64,000 nt of DNA from Cephalotus follicularis (lineage: Eukaryota > Streptophyta > Magnoliopsida > Oxalidales > Cephalotaceae). The notes under the pieces are model-generated. The model saw nothing but the letters and a program-made list of their open reading frames with translations, did no database searches and had not been told where the DNA came from. Below are positions 13,442-25,582 of the stretch, one piece after another. The stretch is from contig BDDD01000317.1 of assembly GCA_001972305.1 (NCBI GenBank), forward strand, positions 2,508 through 66,507, in the 5' to 3' direction. The stretch's first letter is position 1. Each line of letters starts with the position of its first letter. The position numbers were made by a program, and so were the translations under genes.

Positions 13442-15781
13442 ATCCACCACTAGATTGTAATATCACTCTAACAGCCTATTGAAATGATATTATTATGCCT
13501 ATGAGAATGTATATTTCGATTTAGACCTTCAATTAGTGTAAGCATTTTAAAGTCCGACTGAATTTATTGGTGTCCTAAGATTAAACCAATATTCCTTGTG
13601 TTAGACCCGAAAATGTTACACGCATAATACTATCCAATTTCACTAAGAGATCTCAAAACCACTTTAGCCCGTTTATGGCCATGTGTTAATCATGGTTTCA
13701 TGAATATTTACAAGAGTAAACTCGTAGCTCTTGATTGAAGCGTTGAAGTTTTCTTATGTCCCTGTTACTGTAGACATTTAATTATATTCAACTTCATTAA
13801 GAGACTTTTCTCAACCTCATTTTTCGTAACAGTTCGCACTGATTACCTTTGGAACAGGGCTCTAAGGTTATTATAAGAGTCAAACAGACACGTATCAGTA
13901 ATTTGTTATTACCATTAAACTTTGAGATTTGTTTTGCTAAGTCAAAGTTGGGTTAGCATTACTGGTGTCTTTTACATTTCTGAAGCAACTTCTCAATGTA
14001 ATAAGATTGATTCAATATGTAACCTCCATTATGCTTCTTAACTTTAATTCCCAAGATCGTATCTACTTCATTAAGGTCTTTCATTTTAAACTATGAAGTA
14101 AGATATTTCTTAGTTTCATTCACTCCAAGCATGTTTGTACTAAAGATTAACATGTCATAGATATAAAGACACATATAATCACACCATAATCTTTGGTGAA
14201 CTTAGAATATATGCATTTATCTGCATTATTATGTTTGAACCTATTTGATAAAATTGCAGAATAAAACTTATCATACCACTGCTTCGGATTCAAACCATAT
14301 AATGACTTGACCAGTTTGCACACTTTCTTTTCATTTTCATGAAGTACAAAACCTTCAAGCTACTCCATATAAACTTCCTCAATGAGATCATCATTCAAGA
14401 ACGTTGTCTTGACATCCATTTGATATACATGCAAACTATAAATTGATGTCAAAGCAATGAAGACTCGATTTGATGTTATTCTTTCTGCTAGCGCATAAGT
14501 ATCAAAGTAATCTATACCTTTCTTTTGAGTAAATCCTTTGGTAACTAATCTTGCCTTGAATGTTTGTACTGAACCATATGTATTGTATTTTCTCTTAAAT
14601 ACCCATTTACACCTTATTGGCTTTGAACCTGGAAGTAAATCCACTAGAACCAAATATTGTTAGACAATATTGAGTCCATCTCATCATTTATAGCTTCTTT
14701 CCAGAAAGCTAAATCCCTATATGACATTGCTTCACTGAATTTCTTTGGATCATCTTTAATATTCAATACTATAGTATTTGATTTAATACAATACGTAGTT
14801 CTATAGAGTCCATCAACTAGGAAGACTATAGAGTCCATGGAAATAAAATCTGGATCCAAAGATTTTTCTTTCCTTGGTCTTTGACTCCTTCTTGGTTCAG
14901 TAGATCCGTTATCATTCACTTTTCTTTTATCATTTATTGATGAACTAGGTGTCATTGCATTTTGTTTGTCTTTTTCAGGTTCATGCACATTAGAATCCCC
15001 AATGAATTTATTTTCAATAAATTCAACATGTATAGATTCAACTATAATTACTTTTGATTCTAAGTCTAAAGTCTATATGCCTTAGAATTTTTTGCATAAC
15101 CTACGAACACACTTTTGATTCCTCTAGGTCCCAACTTAGTTCAATGCATATCAGGAACCTTATAAAACGCAATGCACTCCCACACTTTAAAATAACTCAA
15201 ATTATGCTTGCGACTATTTCAAAATTTATATGGTGCAATGTGAGTTTTCTTAGGAGGAATTTTGTTGTGAATATATAGGGATTATATAAAGCTTCACCCT
15301 ACAAATTAAAAGATATTTTTGCATTTAGGATATGTAATGGCATTTACCATTTCAATCAAAGTCCTATTTTTTCTTTCTGTCAAACCATTTTGTTGTGGCG
15401 TATAGGGGGTAGATTTCTGGTGTATAATTCCATGTTCTTCACAAAATTGTGCGAACTCGTCAAGAAAGTATTCTCCTCCCCTATCACATCGAAGTATTTT
15501 AATTTTCTTATCTTTTTTGTTTTCCACAACAGATTTATATTCTTTGAACTTGTCAAAAGTTTTATCTTTCGTTTTTAATAGATTCACATATGTATAACGT
15601 GAATAATCATCGATGAAGGTTATAAAATATATTTTTCCTCCTCTTGTTAAAACACCATTTAACTCACATATGTTGAATGTTACAAACTATAATAATTGAG
15701 AATTTCATTCAACTTTAGGAAATGGTTTTCTTGTCATTTTTTCTTGAATGCAGATTTCACACTTGTCATTATAATCATGTT

Positions 15782-16779
15782 TGTTGACGATTTAGTCTCA
15801 ATCTTAGTTTTGATGATAACATATTTGCATTTGACAAGTTTACTTGATGTGCAAGAAATTACAAGTTCAATACCAAAGCAAAAATACCATCTACAGAAGA
15901 AGACATCGACTCTCAAGTAATGACATCGACGTCCGTACAGAAAGACATCGACTCCTTTAAAGAAGACATCGACGCCTTTCATGCCAGAAGTTACAGGACA
16001 ATTTCGAGTGATGACATCGATGCTTATCAGTAAAGACATCGACGTCCGTACGAAAGAAGTCGATCCCTATCTTAAAGACATCGACGCCTTTTTAAAATGG
16101 TTTGACCCGGGAAATCTGAAACGGCTAGTACACGCACTTCCAACGGCTATAATTACAAATGCACAACATTTTACCAGCCGACCGCAAGGAAAATCCAGTC
16201 GACTGGATTTGGTCTGAATGCACAAAAATAGATCCGTTGGAGGATCTCTATAAAAGGAAGAATGTGGTATTTTTACACAAGAGACACAACAAGAGATAAC
16301 AAGCAAATACACATTCCTTCCAAGCAACACTAGAGCTATTCTACATCTTTCAAATCAATATCTAAAGCTTGTAACTAAGCTAGCACTTTCATATCCAACC
16401 TTTGAGAGGTTATTGTAAACACAACACAATTAACTTTTATCATTCTTTGTATTTGAGGGGAGTGAACCCTTGTAAGGTGTTTCATTGATTTGCACCCGGA
16501 ACCCAAAATCAATTGTAAGGTGGTTTGTTTGATTTGCACCCGTAAGTCGAAAATCAAAGGTTGCTAGTGGATTCTAGTGGAAACTCAAGAGGTCTTGAGA
16601 AAGTGGACGTAGGCACGGATTTGCCGAACCACTATAAATTTGTTTGCACTCATTCTATCCCTTATCTCTTTACTTGTCATTGTTTAATTGTTTGTTGTGT
16701 GCTTGTTTAGATTCATTGTCTTAAGTTGTATTTTCCGCATACAAAGTTATTAGTTAAAGGTTGCCATACATTCCATTCA
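15782..16779 (+). repeat. 5' LTR of the gag-only element
   Basis: It starts TGTTGACGATTTAGTCTC and ends CATTCCATTCA, two bases before the primer site. Between 15902 and 16085 it holds about eight copies of GACATCGAC or a close variant. A CCAGTCGACTGG palindrome lies near 16195, followed by a TATAAAAGG box near 16250. Confidence 0.8.
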
Positions 16780-18169
16780 GTTGGTATCAGAGCGGTTATC
16801 TCATTATTCTTAATTGTTAGAGATATAAAGATCCATGGCAAACCAAATGAACCTAAACATGGGATTAGAAGGTTCCTCCATCACTAGACCTCCGTTTTTT
16901 GACGGAAATAACTATAGTTTTTGGAAGACTAGGATGACCATATTTTTACAATCCCTTGACTATCAATTATGGCATATTATTGTAAATGGTCCTAGGATGC
17001 CCACAAGAACAATAGATGGAGTTTTATCTCCTAAACCCGAAAATGAATATAATGATAATGACTTTAGGATGCTCCAATTAAATTCTAAAGCCAAACATGT
17101 TTTATTTTGTGCCGTTTGCCCTAATGAATTTAATCGGATATCTTCTTGTGATTCGGCAAAAATTCAAGAAGTTCCTCAAGAGTCAAAAAGGCAAAAAGGC
17201 CTTCAAAAAGAAAGTCTCTCAAGATGAAGAATCGAGCAAAAGGGAAGAACCGACTTGCTTTGAGTGCAAAAAGCCGGGTCATTTCAAGAACGAGTGCCCG
17301 TATCTCAAAAAGAAAGAAAAATTCAACAAGGAACATTTCAAGAAGAAGAATGAGCAATCCAAGAAGAAGAAAGCAATGGTAGCAACTTGGGATGTTAGCG
17401 ATCCCTCTAGCTCCGAAGAAGAAGAATGTGATGAAGAAGTTGTCAACCTTGCTCTCATGGCTATGGAAGAAGATACTAGTGGAGATGAAAGCGAAAGTGA
17501 GGTAAATTTTACATTCAATGAATTACAAAATGCATATGAAAACTTGTTTAAAGAATATGAATGCATCTGCTTGAAAAATAAGACCCTAAAGAAAAATGCT
17601 ATCTCCACGTCTAAAGAAATTGATAATTTAAAGAATGAGAATAGCAAGCATTTGAATGAAATTGAATATCTAAAGGATAAAAATAGCTTTTATATGAATG
17701 AGATTGATATTTTAAATGTTTCTTCAAAATTGTCAAATGATTTTATGGAAGAAAATAAAAAGCTAAAAATTGAAATTGATGCCTTGAGGAAGACATTTTC
17801 TAAATTTTCTAATAGTAGTGACAAGTTGGATAATTTGTTAGGTTTACAAAGATGTGTGTTTGACAAAGCCGGTCTCGGCTATAAACAAATGAAAAATGTC
17901 AAACACTTTAACAATTTCTTTGTTAAGAAAGTAGAGCCTCAATTTTGTTGCAATTATTGTGATAGAATAGGACATGTATCTTCCTCTTGCATTTTTAGGA
18001 ATAATCTTCGTTTTGGTAAATCTAGAAAGATTTGGGTTCCGAAAGGAACTCTTGTGACTAACTTGCAAGGACCCAAGTTCAAATGGGTACCAAAAACTTG
18101 AACCTTGTTTTGTAGGTGTACTTGAAGTCAAGCTCAATATGTTCAAGTACATAACTTGGGGAGAAAGCC

Positions 18170-18930
18170 TTAGTTGAGGGGGAGGTATTGATACAATGTT
18201 GATTGCTTCGTTTAATTTTTTATTAGTATTGTTTTATCCTACAATTGGTACATCTCAAATTTTTTATGATATTGAAATTGTAACTTTCAATGGATTTTAT
18301 TTCAATTGGCATTCCCTTATTCTTGTTTTAAGTTGGTATCCCTTTACAAAAAGGCTTATTTGGTGTCAATTCTTTGACATTTTCTTTAAAAGGGGGGAAA
18401 ATGCTCCATGCTTAAAAAGAAACTTATAGCTTATGCTAAGGGGGAGCTTGATATGAAAATATGATTAAAGGGGAGTTTATGGTTAAGGGGGAGTTTCTTT
18501 AAACTTTTTGTTGTTTGACAAAAAAGGGGAGATTATTGATATTGCATTGCAAAATTGGTATTACATTTGTTGCATTGGTGATTATTTGGTATTGCATTGG
18601 TAGATATTGGTATTTTCTAAGACTATGCATATATAAAGGGGGAGAATGTTGCTAAATCACTTTAACAAAGGTTTTTAGACTTGATAATTTATGGTTGAGT
18701 TAATTTCAGTAGTGTTAAATGATTAATCATTTCAAAATCATGCAATATTAGGCTTGTTTTGTCAATCATCAAAAAGGGGGAGATTGTTGGCTTTTTGCCA
18801 CCCCTTTAATTGTGTTAAATGAATGTGTTTCTCAATTATTGCCAAAATTATGTTCATTGCCGATATTTGTGATATTTTGTGCATAATGCCTATGTTCACT
18901 CTCTTTACCCTTGCTTATATTAAGGGGGAG
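18170..18930 (+). repeat. Array of polypurine-tract-like AAGGGGGAG motifs
   Basis: About nine G-rich tracts of the form AAGGGGGAG or AAAGGGGAG occur near 18177, 18391, 18438, 18464, 18486, 18522, 18637, 18772 and 18922. Such tracts prime plus-strand synthesis in LTR elements, normally once or twice. The tract at 18772 is followed by TGTTGGC, a typical LTR start. Confidence 0.7.
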
Positions 18931-18958
18931 CTAATGTTTTCTGCCTTTTGTAGACCTT

Positions 18959-19058
18959 TTGTTTAATTGTTTGTTGTGTGCTTGTTTAGATTCATTGTCT
19001 TAAGTTGTATTTTCCGCATACAAAGTTATTAGTTAAAGGTTGCCATACATTCCCTTCA
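18959..19058 (+). repeat. 3' LTR end of the gag-only element
   Basis: These 100 bp match the last 100 bp of the left LTR (from GTTTAATTGTTTGTTGTG) with one or two differences. They are followed at once by the target duplication ATGTT. The rest of a full-length right LTR was not recognised. Confidence 0.85.
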
Positions 19059-19099
19059 ATGTTGATATGATATATACCCATGTTTTGACATATATTTTA

Positions 19100-20258
19100 G
19101 GGTAAATTACACAAAAACACCTGGGTTTTATCTCTGTTGACACTTTAGCACCTGAAGATTCAAAACAGAAACTTTGACACTTACGATGTTGTTTGGTAGC
19201 CAGTTAGACACCTGTCGTTAATCTGCTGTTAGTTGATCCGTTAGTTTTACACTGTCACGTCAACATTATATTAATAACATTGGGTAAATTACACAAAAAC
19301 ACATGAGTTTTATCTCCGTTGACACTTTAGCACCTGAAGATTATAAAATGACAAAGTCACACCTCATTATAAATGTTGTTAACAAAAATTACAAAATACA
19401 ATACTACCCTTATATTAAAAAATCTGCACTTAGTGTATTAAAAAATCTCAATTCCCTCTCCATGCTCTCCCTCCCTTACCAAACCACACCAACAATGGGA
19501 TCCATACAGGATTTGGGTTCAAAACTCTCGGGTTTGGATAGAGGAAGGGCGGTGATGGAGGTGTGTCGTGCGATGGTGCGGTAAGGTGAGTGCGTGACTG
19601 CTTGCGAATGGTGTACGCTTTGGTGATTGGTTGGAGGTTGTTTTTTATGGCAGTGGAATTTTTTTATGTGGGTATGCTTTGTGGGTTTTGGTTTTGCAGG
19701 GTGTTTTGAGGTTGTGGTTCGGTTGTGGGTTTTTGTTTTGGGCAGTGATTTTTGTTTCACAGTGGCCACTTGTTGGTAATTTAGGCACTGGATAAGGCTT
19801 TGGTTATAGGTTTAGGGGTTGTGTTTGGTTGAGCATTTGGTGGAGGTGAAGGGATGTTTTGATGGAGCTAGGTTCATGTGGGGGTGTGAGTGAAGCTGGT
19901 GAAAATGGCTATGCGTATTCGGAGAGCATGGAGAGGGAACTGAGATTTTTTAATACACTAAGTGCAGATTTTTTAATATAAGGGTAGTATTGTATTATAC
20001 AATTTCCGTTAACAACATTAATAATGAGGTGTGACTTTGTCATTTTGTAATCTTCAGGTGCTAAAGTGTCAACGGAGATAAAATTCAGGTGTTTTTGTGT
20101 AATTTACCCTAAAACTAACGGATCAACTAACAGTAGATTAACGGCAGATGTCTAACTGTCTATCAAACAGCATTATAAGTGTCAAAGAATCTGTTTTGAA
20201 TCTTCATGTGCTAAAGTGTCAACGGAGATAAAACTCAAGTTTTTTTGTGTAATTTACC
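19100..20258. mobile_element. Mutator-like fold-back element with doubled inverted repeats
   Basis: The outer inverted repeats (19100-19249 and 20111-20258, about 148 bp) begin GGTAAATTACACAAAAACAC. The inner inverted repeats (19282-19470 and 19921-20109, both 189 bp and nearly identical) begin with the same 65 bp or so, so this terminal text occurs four times. Flanks TATATTTTA and TTTATTTTA agree at eight of nine positions, as a 9-bp Mutator-type target duplication would. No transposase is present. The 450-bp core (19471-19920) is GT-rich and less AT-rich than its surroundings. Confidence 0.72.
19471..19920. other. Core of the fold-back element, possible captured host DNA
   Basis: This segment between the inner repeats has higher GC and a GT-rich strand, with a TTTTGCAG acceptor-like site near 19696. 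It looks unlike the AT-rich flanks. Short open frames exist on both strands, but none has a recognisable product. Captured gene sequence (Pack-MULE style) is possible but unproven. Confidence 0.35.
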
Positions 20259-20699
20259 ATTTATTTTAATGATCTATAATTTAAATGTCATAATCTAGCA
20301 TGCCATAAAAAAGAAAAACATTCAACAACATAAGCAAATATATAGTTTATTTCATTAGCACTTAGTTTGAACATACCATCACATGTGTATCCCTTTCTTA
20401 CGAACACCATTTTTGGATACAATTATTTTGTCAGACTCTGGTACAATCTTAAAGCCCTTTTTATAAAGACACATTTTCCATGCATTTTTTGTTTTCTTTG
20501 AATAAGTAATTTAAACGATGATTATATTTTTCAAATTATACCATAATGTTATTAATTTCTTTTAGAAATATATAATACACATATCATGATATTATCAATC
20601 TCTTTTAAAAATAATATATATAAGTATTTTTCTCCTCTTCTTCGTCCGTCACTCCTGAAAACTATAGTAAGTTTACTCCACTAAACCAAATCATCAATT
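20259..20699. other. Spacer downstream of NPF2 copy B
   Basis: AT-rich. The last 40 bp or so (AGTTTACTCCACTAAACC onward) match the sequence just below copy A (about 6890-6916), which puts one edge of the NPF duplication near here. Nothing else was recognised. Confidence 0.55.
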
Positions 20700-23600
20700 T
20701 TACATTAACCCAATAGGCCCATCTTGCTTCTCATCGACATGTTGGTAGCTAAACAAATTGGCACAAATGAGAAAGTAACCCAAATTAACCACCCCCAGCA
20801 ATGCCAACATCCAATATACATTGTCTAATCTCCCTTTATTTATATCATCTGGTAACCATTTTGTGGACTGACGCACCAAATCTGTCATAGCTGTGGTTAA
20901 ATAATACCCAATGGCAAGCAGCAATGAGATCATAGCAGTTGATGTACTTCTTAGTGACTTTGGAAATTCTTGATAAAACAATGCAACCTGTCCAGGGAAG
21001 TGAAATGCCTCACCAATGCCTATAATTATTAGGGTTATCACAAGCCATTGACTTGACATAGGAACCATTAGTTGACCGGATAGATTATGGGTTTGAACTA
21101 CGCAGAGTCGCCGTTTCTCGATTAGGGCGGACCCAATCATTGCTAAGACATTGACAACGTGACCTGTTCCGATACGTTGGAGGGGTGTCAAGGATCGGTG
21201 GATCATATTTTGCCACGTGGGAAGCAAGAGGCGGTCAATAATGAAAATTGACATGGCTATGGCTAGTAGGTTAAATACTTGAAATGATCCAGCTGGGATT
21301 TGAAAGTATGGCCCTAGATGGCGGTCCATGGTCAGGGCTTGAAGGATGGTTAGGTTATTAAACATACCTAATGTGGTACTTACTAAAATGCCAGTGGTCC
21401 ATAGAGGGATTATTTTGATTAGGGTTTTGAGGTCTTCCACTTCCTCCACGGTACATCGCTTCCATGATCTTGAATTTGAGCCATCCAATCCACTGTCATT
21501 TTGAGTCTTAAGTGCTGCTCTGTTCAAGAATCTGCATTTGATTTGGTAAAAGTCCACAAAAAGAGTAAACTAATCATTATTAATTTGATCTTGATCTTCA
21601 TTTGGTGGTGTTATTGATAATGCCATTTTTTTTCTTTTAATACACCTGACTTTATAAATACATAACTTTTCTATTGTTAATTTTTTTTTTTCAAAAACAA
21701 ACAACCAAAAAAGAAGTGGCATGCAACTTATATAAGGCACACACTAAGCCACGTGAGGCCCTAGCTTTATAAACGAGCAACATGCAGCCACCGTCGTTAG
21801 ATTAGGAATATTTTGTCTCACGCGTTAAATAAATTATACTCATGCAACTGAACAAAATTATTAGCACAATTCTATAATTATCTCTGCTTTCAATTATTTT
21901 GGAATATTATGATGTCTCATGTTAACATTTCATTGTTGCGGGATACGCGAAGTTTTTTACTTAGAGTTTGGTTGTTATGTAAGTTGTAATATGTTAAATA
22001 CTTTAAAATTAGCACTATTTGAGTTATTTTCTAAATTAAATATATTTTTAATTTTTTTATATGAATGCTTTAGATGATATAATATTATAATAAAAATTTA
22101 GATAACCAAATAATTTTATAAAGTAATATATTAAATATATTTATATTTTCGCATACCTTGTTATTTCAAAAACGCTCCATAATATTACAACGCACCAAAC
22201 AACCTCTTATACTGTGTATATTATATACATCTTTCCAATTCGTATTATATTCAAGTTTCCATTTATATAATAAAATAAGAGTGTGTTAAAAATAAATTTT
22301 GAGTCACCATCACAAATTGAGTGATAGAGTACTCAAATTGTGACGGTGACTCATCATGTTCTCTAACACAAACTTATTTTAAGAGAGATATAATTATGTT
22401 TGTTCTATGTTTAGGGAAGAATTAATTAATATAGAGACTTGATAACGAAACTCCATACCTGAAACTTTTACTTGGAGTAGGCATTTTCAATACGACAGCG
22501 TTTTCATGGTGATAATCCTGCAGGCTTTTAAGAGCCCTTGAGCTCTTCCTTTTACGTATAGCTGCAACCACAACACGAGCTATGCTCATAAAAGGACTTC
22601 CTTTTGGCTTGATTTGTCGATAAATGCCCTTTCCAGATATAAATGCAGCTAATCCAATAGCATTAACCAGAGCACAAATTCCAAATCCGAAGCCCCAACC
22701 CACGTTGTCCTGAATGTAGACAATAGCGAGGAAGCTTATAGCATCAGCAAAGTACAAGGCCATAAAGCAGTAATTGAAGAGTTTGCCTTGATCACTAGCT
22801 TTGTCGAATTGATCAGCTCCCATAGTTGCCATTGTGTAGCGTGTGCCTCCAACTCCAAGCGAACATAGTGATAGTGCCATATAGAGGAACCCAAACTGAA
22901 GCTTTGATGGAGATTCACATGTGAAGGCACCACATGGTTTAGGCCTCAGGGTATGAATTGTAGCCTCTAAGGTTAACAAGATCGTACCCTGAAATTTAAA
23001 CAAAGAGACAGCACAAATATTGAATTTAAAAATGAATTTTTTGACATTAATTTGAAGTCTACGCTTATTAATAAGAGGAGTCTCCAAGTATTTAAAACAT
23101 AAGAAAAAACGACGGGAATTATCTTTATCAGTATATATAGGCAATAATTCAACAAATTTTGGGCTGAAAATTTCGCATAATTTGACTGATAGTGAATGAT
23201 ATGGATACAACCAGTTAATTAGCATTTATATACCAGAAAGGAAACAAAGGCAGAAATACTAATGACATTGAAAGATCCCAGGAAAGTATCAGCAATGATG
23301 GCTGCAGCAATGGGAAAGAGATTGTTGCAACCAAGGCGCACATTACTCATTTGAGTAGCACTAATGCTCTTTATGTTAAATTCTTTTATCAAAAACACAA
23401 TCAAATTTGCTCCCACACCACCAGCTGCCAATGAAAGACCAAACATAGTACCTGAAGACCAAACCACAGCAGTTCATGATGTATATGTCCCAAGTTATAA
23501 AAAGAGAATAATTTGATTTACTAAAGGAAACATAATAAACAGTAGTTATACAACCATTCATTACACATAACATACAAACACATAAAAATTAGTAACCTAT

Positions 23601-23720
23601 GATATAGGGAAAGGTCGACCATCCTCCTTGTTTATGATCTATACAAGCTTGTCCATCTTCGACGGCGATAGTTTGGCCGGAGGATGATCCTTCGATTCGT
23701 TGTAATTCTGGGGGTTCCAT
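20700..23720 (-). CDS. NRT1/PTR family 2 (NPF2) transporter, copy B
   Basis: Four minus-strand exons by GT-AG borders: 23720-23597, 23451-23234, 22988-22459 and 21531-20700. They total 1704 bp and encode 567 residues. The ATG at 23718-23720 begins MEPPELQRIEG. The exon plan is identical to copy A; exons 1 and 2 have exactly the same lengths, and exons 3 and 4 are 6 bp shorter each. By eye the proteins are close to 85-90 percent identical. The same family marks are present (NLFPIAAAIIAD, GADQFD, FHFPGQVALFYQEFPKSLRS) and ExxE[K/R] is again not seen in helix 1. This is a tandem duplicate of copy A; the introns have diverged more than the exons. Likely an NPF2.6/2.7-like membrane anion transporter, substrate unknown. 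No break was seen. Confidence 0.9.
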
Positions 23721-25345
23721 TCTCTTTCTCTCTCCCTCTCGCATTCAGCTATTAAATTATTGCTTAAGCTGAGATTCTATGCACAATTTGGATGGTGTCC
23801 ATTCTTAAATAGTAACAGTTCTTATTACTCTTTATTGTACGTAACTATTATGACTCGATCATATCCAATTAAAAAGTATGTTCATGCCCCGATTGAATAT
23901 GGAATCATACATCGCTTGCAATGTAAAATTTATTGTGAGATGAAATGATTATGTCCATCCTAAAAAGTACGTTAATAAAATAACTGAACGTGGAATTATG
24001 TGTCACCTGCAATGTAAAATATATTTTGAGATGACACATTTTAATATCCAACTTTTTATAAGCAATCATAAATTATAACCTTACGGATAATCGTTCGTTG
24101 AGTTATCAATGAAAATGATTTAGACCCGACTCTAAATATTATGTTAAGAATTGATCTTTAACCTCAAAAACATATTTGTAAAAAAGAGTTACTCAAATAT
24201 TTAAAGTGAACAAGTGTTTTACACGTATCGTTGTTGATAATTCCTCGTCTCAACAATAACTATAGACAACAACTATGCTATTATTATCATGAATAACATG
24301 TACAGATTTTTTTTTTTTATTTGAAGTCCAATAAGTGGTTGCAATTGTGCATATGAATTGACAGTCATGACAAATTAAAGATGTACCCACATATAGAAAG
24401 AGTTATAGCGTGACTCACCAACACTTTCTATTATTAGTTCGCAAAATTGAGTTTATGTATATTAGGTCATATACATAAATAGATCGACCTTACCCTATAA
24501 TTTATATGGCCCAATAATTGAGAAAGTGTTGAAGCGTGACGATGTAAGTATTACGGTATTCTACACTAATTATGTTAATAGGATATCTGTTGGACATGAC
24601 TCATAATTCATACTTGGAGTACAAAAAATACTCTAAAAAAAATTATTGTAAGACGTATTCCAATATTAGGATGAACCTGAGTAAATCGTGTCTTACTTTT
24701 TTCTTTGTTTATTTTCTTGTGTAATTGTGTGTGATTAATCAAGTGAAAGTTCTTAGAATATCTGTACTGCTTATATTTAGATAAATGATCATTCATCATG
24801 CTTCAATTATTTTTGCTGTCACTTACCAATCGAGCCTCACACATTCCCAACTGTTGACAATTTGATGCTCACAAGTGGGGTAGCAAGGATGATAGGTCCA
24901 CTTTAAATATATAAACGAAAAGATAATATTTGTGGGTGAGGGAAGCCCAGCATCAACCATATATCTTCAGTATTTTTTCAATTTTTCGACGATACATTTG
25001 CACAAGGATTGTTCTTTACTTAGATACCTCATTTCGTATAGGATTTTAATAAGTAAAAAATATATATCACTTATATCATTTATAGTTGTTTTTTTACCTT
25101 TTTTTTTGTCCCTACCGAATTCAAAAGTTTATAAAATATATACGTTGCTTTATGTGAACTTGAACTTATCATTCTACCATTGTTTTGGGGCAATCTTCTT
25201 CCACTTTTCGTTCTTTTAATTTTGGATCGTTGCAAACTCTCAATCATATATAGAGCCCAAAGTTGTATAAAATACAAAATAAATAAATACAAATTAATGT
25301 TTGTAGATTAATGCAATCGAATTCTGCAAGTTCTGCATTCTCTGC
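23721..25345. repeat. NPF upstream segment, copy B
   Basis: Non-coding region that parallels the upstream region of copy A from about 24245 on. It also shares blocks with 40608-41812: TGTTGACA...CACAAGTG near 24853, AGGATTTTAATAAGTAAAAA near 25041, the TTTTGGATCGTTGCAAACTC block near 25219, and TTCTGCATTCTCTGC near 25330. No coding region is supported in it. Confidence 0.75.
23805..23811 (-). promoter_or_regulatory. Probable TATA box of NPF2 copy B
   Basis: Reads TATTTAA on the minus strand, about 85-90 bp upstream of the ATG, in the context ACTATTTAAGAAT. It aligns with TATATAA of copy A, so it is a one-base variant that may be a weaker box. Confidence 0.5.
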
Positions 25346-25582
25346 GGCAGCACAAGTACAGTTTGAATTTCATGTAAAAGCAGGACAGATCTGTTGTACC
25401 AAAGGCAATATCATTGGACAGAATGCTGCATCTAAAGCAGCAGAAGATCTCAAGTGATGTAAAAGTGTATGCTTTACACTCGTAAAGCAAAACATACTTG
25501 TTATAAGATTTTACAAGAATAACAAAAAAAACTCCATGAGAGGATATTATGGGGAGTGAACAATAGGCAAAGAGTTTAAGAG
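25346..25582. other. Short spacer, nothing recognised
   Basis: A stretch between the NPF upstream segment and the copia LTR end. No gene or repeat was recognised. Confidence 0.4.

Larger units (their letters stand above)
12903..15781 (-). mobile_element. Ty1/copia remnant, minus strand, fossil
   Basis: A 3' LTR (12903-13441) is preceded, in element orientation, by a purine tract and by degraded coding parts. These are reverse transcriptase with the usual PIRCKWVFK wording (about 14660-14050), and integrase with DDYSR, YTPQQNG and a GAG-pre-integrase cysteine stretch (about 15770-15300). The front of the element is not here. Its sequence is cut at 15781 by a second LTR element carrying target duplication ATGTT, so a short piece probably resumes at 19064-19099. 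There are many breaks and the element is old. Confidence 0.85.
15782..19058 (+). mobile_element. Gag-only LTR element (SIRE-like or TR-GAG type), fossil
   Basis: A 5-bp target duplication, ATGTT, flanks it at 15777-15781 and 19059-19063. The left LTR (15782-16779) is followed by an initiator-Met tRNA primer site (TGGTATCAGAGC, 16782-16793). The only coding part recognised is gag (about 16835-18101). It has an N-terminal UBN2/DUF4219-like part, a CFECKKPGHFKNEC zinc knuckle, a long coiled coil, a second knuckle-like CNYCDRIGHVSSSC and a WVPKGT...KWVPKT tail, all typical of SIRE-type copia gag. No protease, integrase or reverse transcriptase follows. Instead there is about 850 bp of non-coding DNA rich in AAGGGGGAG tracts, then a 100-bp LTR end (18959-19058). 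It resembles the non-autonomous TR-GAG class. Gag has about one break. It inserted into the older minus-strand copia. Confidence 0.82.

Noticed and set aside
17130-17647. Minus-strand frames over the gag of the LTR element at 15782
   Set aside because: They are complements of the lysine- and glutamate-rich gag codons and have no independent signals.
19303-19769. Protein-coding gene in the fold-back element
   Set aside because: The frames start in one inverted repeat and show no known domain. The GT-rich core reads open on both strands by composition.
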